12,025 nucleotides of DNA from Acidobacteriota bacterium. GTDB lineage: Bacteria > Acidobacteriota > Terriglobia > Acidiferrales > UBA7541. The stretch lies in NCBI GenBank assembly GCA_003224135.1, contig QHYO01000579.1:1-12025 (forward strand), in the 5' to 3' direction. This document shows positions 6,639 to 12,025 of this stretch, one piece after another; position 1 is the first letter of the stretch; every line of letters begins with the position of its first letter. The notes below the pieces were generated by a model that searched no databases, was not told the origin of the DNA, and saw only the letters and a program-made list of their open reading frames with translations. Both the position numbers and the translations under genes were made by a program.

Positions 6639-6667
6639 TAGATACCCTCTGAACGAATACGAGTCAA
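6639..6667 (-). promoter_or_regulatory. Possible promoter of the receiver gene
   Basis: On the minus strand TTGACT (6662-6667) and TATCTA (6639-6644) are separated by 17 bases, about 45 bases upstream of the receiver gene's start codon. The -35 is good, the -10 poor. Confidence 0.3.
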
Positions 6668-6747
6668 CGCGGATTTCAAGAGCGTACGCTAGCGGACGCA
6701 AACGCACGCCCTTTGACAGTGGATTCCGCTGGCGTCGAACAAGAAAA

Positions 6748-6765
6748 TGTAAGACTGTTCTTACA
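6748..6765. promoter_or_regulatory. Perfect inverted repeat TGTAAGA-N4-TCTTACA
   Basis: Two 7-base arms (6748-6754 and 6759-6765) are exact reverse complements around CTGT. The dyad lies in the gap between the divergent receiver gene (starting at 6594, leftward) and the small plus-strand gene at 6825, where an operator would sit. No U-tract follows, so it is unlikely to be a terminator. The regulator is unknown. Confidence 0.4.
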
Positions 6766-6824
6766 GCGAAACCGCAGGAGAGCATGTTGCCCATCGAGCT
6801 GGGTTGGTTGGGAGAAGGGACACC

Positions 6825-7052
6825 GTGCGCAACGTAGTTCTGAAATACCCAATCTGGCAGAAGCCCTACCGAGCAGCTGTAATAGAAACAAATCCTAAAC
6901 TGCTCAAACAGAAAATCGCAGGCGCAGAGCAGGCCGCCATATTGCGACTCAAGCAACTACAAAACAGCGCAGACAATCATCATGAACTGATAGCACTTAC
7001 GGACGCGCTGACAGCATTGAAAATACTCGGAGAAACAATCTGGGCTGAGTGA
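6825..7052 (+). CDS. Small hypothetical protein (75 aa)
   Basis: I do not recognise a function. The GTG at 6825 was chosen because AAGGGA lies a few bases upstream; a TTG at 6804 would add seven residues. The product starts with a KYPIWQKPYRAAVIETNP segment and continues as a predicted helical region rich in Ala, Leu, Gln and Glu (residues about 25-75, with KIAGAEQAAILRLKQLQ and LTDALTALKILGE), probably a helical hairpin. No signal peptide, membrane segment or cysteine is present. I vaguely recall similar short proteins with this W-x-KPY...E-x-(N/D)P pattern in Acidobacteria, without known role. The next small gene follows after 36 bases on the same strand, so they may be co-transcribed. Confidence 0.6.
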   Translation: MRNVVLKYPIWQKPYRAAVIETNPKLLKQKIAGAEQAAILRLKQLQNSADNHHELIALTDALTALKILGETIWAE

Positions 7053-7088
7053 GACGAAGGCACATATTTACGTTTCGAGGATAGCGAA

Positions 7089-7334
7089 ATGGCCGACACC
7101 TACCGAATCACTTCCCACGGCCCAAACTTCATAATCAAACACAACGCCGGCATGACGGTCGGCGTATACAGCACACAGCGAGAAGCATTACGCGAAATCG
7201 AAGCGTTCGAACAGGATGACTTGATGCTGGAAACAGCGAGAAGCTTAGTCAAGAGCGCGGTCGATGTGTTAGTGCAAACCCATAATATCGACCGCCGGGC
7301 TGCGCATGGTTGGATTAGAGAGGCAGCGGAATAG
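7089..7334 (+). CDS. Small hypothetical protein (81 aa), C-terminus faintly ANTAR-like
   Basis: The function is not recognised. The ATG at 7089 has GAGG 8 bases upstream. The N-terminal part (FIIKHNAGMTVGVYSTQREALREIEAF) alternates short strand-like stretches with a helix. The C-terminal helices (ETARSLVKSAVDVLVQTHNI, then DRRAAHGWIREAAE) resemble the A-x3-L...A...W/L-R-x-A rhythm of ANTAR RNA-binding domains, a weak visual likeness only. It ends at TAG 7332-7334, and the same frame stays open beyond the stop for another 46 codons (see 7335-7475). The preceding small gene lies 36 bases upstream. Confidence 0.6.
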   Translation: MADTYRITSHGPNFIIKHNAGMTVGVYSTQREALREIEAFEQDDLMLETARSLVKSAVDVLVQTHNIDRRAAHGWIREAAE

Positions 7335-7475
7335 CCATACCTTAGCAGCGACCAGTGCTCAGCTTCGGAGCGCGTCACGATCCTCGTTGACTACGTCCGG
7401 CTAGCCGATGGCACCGAGTGGGGCAATTCTACAACGGAAGAAGCAAAGAAGCTGGCGGCTCGTTACCAGAAATAA
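7335..7475 (+). pseudogene. Coding-like fragment in frame with the preceding gene
   Basis: After the TAG at 7332 the frame continues open for 46 codons to TAA (7473-7475). The later part, VTILVDYVRLADGTEWG followed by a Lys/Ala-rich end, reads like protein and recalls short DYV-x-x-ADG-x-x-WG segments of hypothetical proteins. No usual start codon precedes it, so it is either a fragment of a lost gene or the former C-terminus of the 7089 gene after a stop mutation. Confidence 0.35.
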
Positions 7476-7501
7476 TTACGGCCTCCGCTTCAAAGTGATG
7501 C

Positions 7502-7606
7502 CTGATTGACGGCAAAACCGTCCATCTTGAATTTAAAGCTTCCGATTATGCTGCTTATCAAGAGTTAGAACAGGCAGCGAGTGACCGCCGTCTTGTCCAT
7601 GCTTAA
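7502..7606 (+). pseudogene. Degenerate coding-like fragment
   Basis: A 34-codon stretch reading LIDGKTVHLEFKASDYAAYQ and ending LVHA-stop has protein-like composition. It lacks an ATG, GTG or TTG start and is preceded closely by a stop in its own frame (7496-7498). An overlapping frame just upstream reads RFKVMPD before a TGA, so a single frameshift could have split a former gene here. No function can be named. Confidence 0.25.
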
Positions 7607-7731
7607 CGGTAAGGAAGCAGTGCTGACGTTGCGATTGCGGCGAATAGGAGTAGCAGGAATAGTCTGAGTAAAATCGTTCGCATGCAAGAAGTGTGCTACC
7701 CCTGTGAAAATGCGTCAAGGCTGGTTTCCTC

Positions 7732-8004
7732 TTGTTTGCCATTCGCCGCTATGCCCCGGCGTCCCGCCCGCCCCCAGGGACCACTTCGCAGGACCTGGCT
7801 ACCTTGAAGAATTACCAAAGGATTCTGTGGATTTCAGCTACTGTATATGTCGTCATTTTTGTGCGCGGTTTTGTCTACGGCTACTCAATGATCGGCGAAA
7901 TCCCTACTGCGGCAATTGCCGTAGGGGAGATTCTCAACGCGTCGATTTTAGCAACAATTATTAGTCAGCTTTGGAAAACCTACCATCAAGGTCGCTCAGT
8001 TTAG
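7732..8004 (+). CDS. Small putative membrane protein (up to 90 aa)
   Basis: The function is not recognised. From the TTG at 7732 the product has a short basic, Pro-rich N-terminus, then two hydrophobic stretches: ILWISATVYVVIFVRGFVYGY (about residues 32-52, interrupted by one Arg) and a second from IPTAAIAVGEIL to ATIISQLW (about 58-81). These could be two membrane helices with a short hairpin turn. No ATG starts the frame. A second TTG at 7804 with AGGA upstream would give a protein that begins right before the first helix, and may be the better start. The frame is preceded by a TGA at 7705-7707. It lies alone between degraded fragments and the convergent rpoD unit. Base composition is more AT-rich here than in the flanking housekeeping genes. 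Confidence 0.45.
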   Translation: MFAIRRYAPASRPPPGTTSQDLATLKNYQRILWISATVYVVIFVRGFVYGYSMIGEIPTAAIAVGEILNASILATIISQLWKTYHQGRSV

Positions 8005-8096
8005 GATCAAAACGACCGAAGAATAGGCTGGAGAACCGGGTGATCTCGGCAAAGAGCGACCACAGCAGGCTGAATTAGCGCTTCGTATGAAAGTTC

Positions 8097-8294
8097 CTAC
8101 GGGCGATCGAGTTCAACCTCGTTCTGATGGGACCAGTCAATGGTAGGGTCGAGCGAGGGATCGACGGGAGTACCATTCGCATTCTCCCCTTCTTTGCTCT
8201 TGGCGAGTTTTTTTTGTGCGCGGCGTTCGGCCTTTTCCTTTTGTTTTTCGAGCCGCTTCATTTCTTTCTGGCGCTTCTGAAATGTAATTGACAT
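8097..8294 (-). CDS. Small Lys/Glu-rich protein downstream of rpoD (65 aa)
   Basis: The function is unknown. The protein begins MSITFQKRQKEMKRLEKQKE and continues as a highly charged helix of Lys, Arg, Glu and Gln to about residue 37, likely an extended or coiled-coil helix. A disordered tail follows, with VDPSLDPTIDWSHQNEVELD. The ATG at 8292-8294 has GAGGAG ahead of it with a 7-base gap. A longer open frame overlapping rpoD exists, but its upstream part is only the antisense-free shifted reading of rpoD. It starts 52 bases after the rpoD stop, on the same strand with no terminator between, so co-transcription with rpoD is likely. I recall similar short proteins next to rpoD in Acidobacteria, which is weak evidence for a conserved pair. 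Confidence 0.7.
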   Translation of the reverse strand: MSITFQKRQKEMKRLEKQKEKAERRAQKKLAKSKEGENANGTPVDPSLDPTIDWSHQNEVELDRP

Positions 8295-8346
8295 GGGTGT
8301 CTCCTCGAAGTTAGGTTGACGCCGGTAGTGCTCCTGAACGAGTTCC

Positions 8347-10062
8347 CTAAATAGAGCTCTCGACGAAAATTCGGAAGCGACGCGAGCGTGACGGATGCCG
8401 CAACTTACGCAGCGCCTTCGCTTCAATCTGACGAATTCTTTCCCGCGTAACGTCGAACACCTGCCCCACTTCCTCGAGGGTGTGTTCGCTGCCATCGTCC
8501 AGACCGAATCGCATCTTGATGATTCTTTCCTCGCGCGGCGTCAGCGTGCGCAACATGGACGCCATCTGTTCTTTCAGGTTCAGGTGAATAGCCGCGTCGG
8601 AGGGAGACACGACGCCCTTGTCTTCGACCAGGTCGCCGAGATGTGTCTCTTCGTCTTCGCCAATCGGCGTTTCAAAGGACACGGGCTGCTGCGCAATTTT
8701 TTTGGTCTTGCGGACGGAATCGACGGAAACGTCCATACGCTTCGCGATTTCTTCAGAAGTCGGCTCGCGGCCAAGCTCCTGCACCAATTGCGCGCTGGTG
8801 CGAACCTGCTTATTGATGGTCTCAATCATGTGAACAGGAACGCGAATGGTTCGTGCCTGGTCGGCGATGGCGCGAGTGATTGCCTGCCGAATCCACCAAG
8901 TCGCGTAAGTGGAAAATTTGTAGCCCCGACGCCATTCAAACTTGTCGGCGCCTCGCATCAAGCCGATGTTGCCTTCCTGGATCAGGTCAAGAAACTGCAG
9001 CCCGCGATTTGTATATTTTTTTGCAATGGAAACGACGAGGCGCAGGTTTGCTTCGGTCAGTTCTTTTTTGGCTTGCTCGGCATCGGCCTCGCCACGAAGA
9101 ATAATCGTGAGCGCGCGTTTCAAATTCGTTGCGGAGGCTTTACCGGCTTCTTCAATCTCGCGAACCTGCACGCGGCACAAGCGGAGCTTCTTGCGCGCTT
9201 CTGCAGCAACTTCGCCTCGTGATGCGTTGGCGCGGCGTTCAAGGCGCGCTGATTCGCGCTCCAGCAATTGCAGCCTCTCAACCGTGTGGCGCACCAGATC
9301 AATCAAGCGTTTCCGTTCGCGCTCCTTGAAATGAACGGAACGAACCAGATGTGACATTTCGATGCGCGTCCGAGCCAAGTGGCGTCTGGCTCTCACGTGT
9401 GCACGCTTGTTTGAGGTTATGGTGTTTTCGAGCTTGATCGCCTGTTTTAGAGCCAGATCATAAAATTTCGCGATCTTGTCGATCAGTTGCAGCGTCTGAC
9501 GGGTCTTGCTCTCAATTTTCTCCGGAGTCAGATCTTCATCGTCGAAGTGTATAATCTCTTTAATGGGACGGCTGCCATTTCGCAGTTCTTCGGCAACCGC
9601 GATCAACGCTTTCAGCACGATCGGCGAACGGGAAATTGTTTTCAGTACCAGCAATTGCCCGCGCTCCATGCGCTTCGCGATGGACACTTCGCGTTCGCGT
9701 GTGAGCAACGGCACTACACCCATCTCGCGCAGATACGTTCTTACTGGGTCGCTGGTTTTGTCCAACAAGCCTGGCTTGCGGTCCGCGTCGGTCTCTTCGC
9801 TTTGAGCAGGCTCGTGCGGCAGCTCGATTTCGGTTGTTTCGGTAACTTCGAGAGCCGTGTGGGCAAGCTTCGCCGCCGAAGCGTCTTCGTAAATCTCGAT
9901 GCCGTCGGTTTCAAGGCTGGCGAAAAGACTATCCAGCTCCTCGGTCGTATGTTCCTCGGCCGCGAGCACCCCATTCACTTCATCTGTGAGCAGATAGCCG
10001 CGTTCCTTACCTACACTAATAAGGTTGCGGATCTGGTCGAACTTTTCCTGGGTCACGAGCAC
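8347..10062 (-). CDS. rpoD: RNA polymerase primary sigma factor RpoD (sigma-70/SigA)
   Basis: This is the housekeeping sigma factor that directs RNA polymerase to -10/-35 promoters. In 571 residues the order is region 1.1-like N-terminus (1-85), region 1.2 ([19 protein letters not shown], 105-123), a charged non-conserved region (about 135-330), and region 2 ([20 protein letters not shown], 339-358). Region 2.3-2.4 includes [15 protein letters not shown] (381-395), region 3 runs about 410-490, and region 4.2 has the helix-turn-helix [20 protein letters not shown] (528-547). The GTG at 10060-10062 is the first possible start after an in-frame stop (TGA about 18 bases upstream), and GGGGGAG precedes it with a suitable gap; a second GTG two codons later is an alternative. 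A small Lys/Glu-rich gene follows. No dnaG is adjacent. Confidence 0.96.
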   Translation of the reverse strand: MLVTQEKFDQIRNLISVGKERGYLLTDEVNGVLAAEEHTTEELDSLFASLETDGIEIYEDASAAKLAHTALEVTETTEIELPHEPAQSEETDADRKPGLLDKTSDPVRTYLREMGVVPLLTREREVSIAKRMERGQLLVLKTISRSPIVLKALIAVAEELRNGSRPIKEIIHFDDEDLTPEKIESKTRQTLQLIDKIAKFYDLALKQAIKLENTITSNKRAHVRARRHLARTRIEMSHLVRSVHFKERERKRLIDLVRHTVERLQLLERESARLERRANASRGEVAAEARKKLRLCRVQVREIEEAGKASATNLKRALTIILRGEADAEQAKKELTEANLRLVVSIAKKYTNRGLQFLDLIQEGNIGLMRGADKFEWRRGYKFSTYATWWIRQAITRAIADQARTIRVPVHMIETINKQVRTSAQLVQELGREPTSEEIAKRMDVSVDSVRKTKKIAQQPVSFETPIGEDEETHLGDLVEDKGVVSPSDAAIHLNLKEQMASMLRTLTPREERIIKMRFGLDDGSEHTLEEVGQVFDVTRERIRQIEAKALRKLRHPSRSRRFRIFVESSI

Positions 10063-10249
10063 GAAGGTCTCTCCCCCTCAAGCCACTACAAGAACTGCCC
10101 GGTCTTCTTCTACAAGTCTTCTTCTGCGCAACGGCCGCACTGGTACACGACCGTGAAACGCCGCCTGAATGCCACGGAAGATGATGGACGGACTGCAGCC
10201 GTAGCTGAACTTCGCCCCGCTGCTCTTAATGATCTGGATGACGTCTACC

Positions 10250-10258
10250 ATTATATCA
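10250..10258 (-). promoter_or_regulatory. Extended -10 promoter of rpoD
   Basis: On the minus strand the sequence reads TGA-TATAAT: a perfect -10 (10250-10255) with the TGn extension (10256-10258). No good -35 stands 16-18 bases upstream, as is common for extended -10 promoters. The expected start near 10243 gives rpoD an untranslated leader of about 180 bases. Confidence 0.6.
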
Positions 10259-10314
10259 CTACACTGCAAGCTCGGAACGCCGTTCGCGCCCGGATCCAAA
10301 AAAATTGTTGAAAT

Positions 10315-10323
10315 TGTGGATAA
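10315..10323 (-). promoter_or_regulatory. Perfect DnaA box TTATCCACA
   Basis: The minus strand reads TTATCCACA, the exact consensus DnaA box, about 60 bases upstream of the rpoD -10. Only one copy is visible, so this is not an origin. It may bring rpoD transcription under DnaA control, or be a chance match in an AT-rich stretch. Confidence 0.4.
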
Positions 10324-10362
10324 CTATCCGGCAAACGAACCGTTTTTGGGAAACAGACAGTC

Positions 10363-10398
10363 GAACGGCCAAGGCGCCTTACGCGCCCCCGACCGTCC
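10363..10398 (-). terminator. Strong hairpin after the DEAD-box helicase gene
   Basis: On the minus strand GGACGGTC pairs with GGCCGTTC (8 bp, two wobbles). Inside it GGCGC pairs with GCGCC around a GTAAG loop, with a small internal loop between the stems. It begins about 13 bases beyond the helicase stop codon. The tail has few T residues, so it may be a weak terminator or an mRNA 3'-end stabiliser. Confidence 0.5.
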
Positions 10399-10410
10399 TT
10401 TGGAAGAGCC

Positions 10411-11634
10411 TTAGCCTTCGAGCTGTACCTGCAGGACTTCTCCCGGCAGGCAAATCAGGCTGGGCTTGGTCAGGTCAGAAGGGCGGTCGGCGGAGGGCCG
10501 AAGCTGCTCTTTCGGCCGAGGCTGACTGCCATCCGTACGCATCCTCTCCATTTTGATGCCTAGCGCGCGTTCGAGCTGAAACAACTCGGTGCGCTGATCC
10601 TTTACAAAAAGAGTCGAGGCAACGCCGCTGCCACCGGCGCGGCCGGTGCGGCCAACGCGATGAATGAAGTTTTCCGCCACTTCGGGCAAGTCGTAGTTGA
10701 TGACGTGGACGATGTCCTGCACATGGATCCCGCGCGATGCCAGGTCTGTCGCGACGAGAACGCGGAAGCGCCCTCGCTGGAAGCCTTCGAGTGCTGCGGT
10801 ACGCTGCGACTGCGAACGATCGCCGTGAATCATTGCGGCGTTGATTCCTTCGCGATTCAAGGTTTTGGCGATGCGCTCCGTTCCGCGCTTGGTGCGCGAG
10901 AACACCAGGCAGCGGCCGGTTTCCTTGCCAAGCAGATGGTGCAGCATTGCCTGCTTGCCGTCCATGGGAACCTCAAATGCCTGAAGTCGCACGTTTTCCG
11001 CCGGCTTCAGAGTGGAGCCAAAGGTCAGGCGAACAGGATTTTTGGTGAAGTCCTTCACAAGGCGTTGCATGTCGCCTTCCATGGTTGCGGAAAAGCACAA
11101 CGTTTGGCGCTCTCTCGGGAGAGTTCGCGCGATCCTGCGGATTGCCGGGAGAAATCCCATGTCCAGCATGCGATCTGATTCGTCCAGAACGAGCGTGTGC
11201 AGCGCGTTGAATTGAACTTGTTGGCGGTCAAGATAATCTTCCAACCGGCCGGGTGTAGCGACCATTAGACGAGCACCATTGCGGATGGCCATGAGCTGCT
11301 GGCGCTCCGGCAAACCACCAACGACCAAAGCGGCGGCGGGAAGCTTGCCGCGTAATGCGTTGTACTGCGTTGCGACCTGCATCGCCAGTTCGCGCGTAGG
11401 AACGAGCACCAGCGCGGCGATTCCCGGCTTTTGCTGGGTGAGCAGCTTTTCGATGACCGGGATCAGGAACGCGAGAGTCTTGCCCGTGCCGGTTTGAGCG
11501 GTCGCGAGCACATCCTTGCCTTCAAGAGCCTGCGGGATCGCCGCGGCTTGCACTGGGGTCGGCGTGGTAAAACGGCCGGCGAGCAGGCGTTCTTTCAGGC
11601 TTGGAGATAGAGATAGTTCAGAGAAATTTTGCAT
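10411..11634 (-). CDS. DEAD-box ATP-dependent RNA helicase, RhlE-like
   Basis: This is an RNA-remodelling ATPase of superfamily 2, with roles in ribosome assembly, RNA decay or cold adaptation. The 407 residues show the Q motif (F4 with PTPVQ at 25-29), motif I AQTGTGKT (46-53), Ia PTRELA (79-84), GG (106-107), TPGR (127-130), motif II (151-154), SAT (182-184), ATDLASRGIHV (295-305) and HRVGRTGRAG (325-334). Motif II reads DESD instead of DEAD (codons GAC GAA TCA GAT). A short basic, Pro-rich tail follows the core from about 360, typical of RhlE-like proteins. The ATG at 11632-11634 starts the protein just before the Q motif; only a weak GAAAG precedes it. An extended -10 lies about 190 bases upstream, so it has a long leader. 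It is monocistronic by appearance. Confidence 0.92.
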   Translation of the reverse strand: MQNFSELSLSPSLKERLLAGRFTTPTPVQAAAIPQALEGKDVLATAQTGTGKTLAFLIPVIEKLLTQQKPGIAALVLVPTRELAMQVATQYNALRGKLPAAALVVGGLPERQQLMAIRNGARLMVATPGRLEDYLDRQQVQFNALHTLVLDESDRMLDMGFLPAIRRIARTLPRERQTLCFSATMEGDMQRLVKDFTKNPVRLTFGSTLKPAENVRLQAFEVPMDGKQAMLHHLLGKETGRCLVFSRTKRGTERIAKTLNREGINAAMIHGDRSQSQRTAALEGFQRGRFRVLVATDLASRGIHVQDIVHVINYDLPEVAENFIHRVGRTGRAGGSGVASTLFVKDQRTELFQLERALGIKMERMRTDGSQPRPKEQLRPSADRPSDLTKPSLICLPGEVLQVQLEG

Positions 11635-11686
11635 TTAGCTTTCATGCTGGCTGAGGCCTTCGCGGGGCACACGGAGAAGATCCGGG

Positions 11687-11711
11687 CTGGCGCAATGGCC
11701 TGCATTGCCAG
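11687..11711 (-). promoter_or_regulatory. Hairpin in the 5' leader of the DEAD-box helicase gene
   Basis: On the minus strand CTGG-CAATG pairs with CATTG-CG-CCAG around CAGGC: nine base pairs with a 2-base bulge. It sits about 55 bases before the start codon, inside the predicted leader. Read on the plus strand, it is followed by TCTTATTTTG and could also act as a terminator in that direction, but no plus-strand gene ends here. Confidence 0.35.
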
Positions 11712-11825
11712 TCTTATTTTGAATTACGCTGAAAACGTACGGAGGATACGGAGGGCGGGTATTCTCAGATAACTTACGAAACCAGAGGGACCGCACAACA
11801 CAACCGCGGTATTAAGCGCAAGAAA

Positions 11826-11834
11826 AGTATAGCA
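11826..11834 (-). promoter_or_regulatory. Extended -10 promoter of the DEAD-box helicase gene
   Basis: The minus strand reads TGC-TATACT: a 5/6 -10 hexamer (11826-11831) with the TGn extension (11832-11834). No clear -35 is found at 16-18 bases. The start would be near 11819, leaving a leader of about 185 bases. Confidence 0.5.
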
Positions 11835-11886
11835 CGCATCTGAGAAAATTGTTCGGCGGACGACGGAAAAGCTTGAGTGCGCTCGT

Positions 11887-12024
11887 TCAGTTAACGTCCT
11901 TCCGACCCGCCCGGGAAGGCGTTGCCGTCTTCGATCTTTTCCCGGACTGCGGTTTGACCTTGTTTTTTGCCCAACGCTCAATGGCATTTTTCCGGGAATG
12001 TAACTGCATCCGTTTCTCTACGCC
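11887..12024 (-). CDS. C-terminal end of an unrecognised Lys/Arg-rich protein (partial)
   Basis: A minus-strand frame enters from beyond the right edge and ends at TGA (11887-11889), giving 45 residues. It reads EKRMQLHSRKNAIERWAKNK, then a Lys/Ser/Thr/Pro-rich basic tail ending GRKDVN. The tail looks like a flexible nucleic-acid-binding or ribosome-associated extension, but no family can be named from so little. An in-frame ATG at MQLHS could make this a 40-residue protein, although no Shine-Dalgarno can be judged there. An overlapping frame on the same strand is open at 11724-11987, but its composition is less protein-like. Confidence 0.45.
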   Translation of the reverse strand, partial: GVEKRMQLHSRKNAIERWAKNKVKPQSGKRSKTATPSRAGRKDVN

Positions 12025-12025
12025 A

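Noticed and set aside
8005..8096. Coding-like stretch between the small membrane protein and the Lys-rich gene
   Set aside because: One frame reads a short protein-like segment (RPQQAELALRMKVPTG), but it has no defined start or family likeness and runs antisense into the 8097 gene.
10078..10299. Small minus-strand open frame in the rpoD leader (73 codons)
   Set aside because: Its best internal ATG lies within the predicted -10 element, so it would not be transcribed from the start. Its basic, low-complexity end is not protein-like.
8395..10311. Long plus-strand open frames (275 and 274 codons) over the sigma-factor gene
   Set aside because: They are antisense to rpoD, whose protein shows all sigma-70 regions. 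They reflect codon bias in a GC-rich gene.
10250..10410. Replication origin near the DnaA box
   Set aside because: Only one consensus box is visible, with no cluster, no AT-rich unwinding element and no dnaA or dnaN nearby.
11724..11987. Minus-strand open frame of 87 codons near the right edge
   Set aside because: It overlaps the more protein-like Lys-rich C-terminus in another frame, and its second half covers the predicted promoter of the helicase gene.
1..12025. CRISPR array, insertion sequence or complete integrase
   Set aside because: No regularly spaced identical repeats, transposase or recombinase gene was found on either strand. Mobile-element evidence is limited to the tRNA scar, short repeats and gene remnants.

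Overview
The window reads as chromosomal DNA from a GC-rich soil-type bacterium, most likely an Acidobacteriota member. This placement rests on the overall look of the housekeeping sigma factor, the small hypothetical proteins and the gene mix. It is an inference from family resemblance, not a database result. No complete transposase, integrase or CRISPR array is visible.

Bases 1-2881 (+) hold the end of boxC and all of boxB, overlapping by one base. They are two enzymes of the aerobic benzoyl-CoA epoxidation (Box) pathway. Bases 2959-4476 (+) encode a short RecQ-family helicase that keeps the zinc and HRDC modules but has no room for the usual winged-helix domain.

Bases 4477-5650 (+) are the most interesting part. 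A CysA/rhodanese-type thiosulfate sulfurtransferase is preceded by a 27-codon ORF whose product carries a CCPCC motif, then by an intrinsic terminator. The layout fits a cysteine-sensing transcription attenuator: stalling at the Cys codons would expose a segment able to pair with the 5' arm of the terminator. A predicted promoter puts +1 almost exactly on the leader ATG, so the leader may be translated from a leaderless transcript.

Bases 5650-8096 look like a scar or decayed island. They contain the 5' half of one tRNA-Cys broken just after the anticodon loop, three phased 11-bp direct repeats, a complete and different tRNA-Cys(GCA), an HNH-like gene remnant, a stand-alone response-regulator receiver on the minus strand, two small hypothetical proteins, two degraded coding fragments and a small membrane protein.

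Bases 8097-10323 (-) carry rpoD (primary sigma factor) with a small Lys/Glu-rich protein downstream, probably co-transcribed. rpoD has an extended -10 promoter about 180 bases upstream of its start and a perfect DnaA box farther upstream. Bases 10363-11831 (-) carry a RhlE-like DEAD-box RNA helicase whose motif II reads DESD, with a long 5' leader. The last bases hold the C-terminal end of an unrecognised Lys/Arg-rich protein entering from beyond the right edge on the minus strand.
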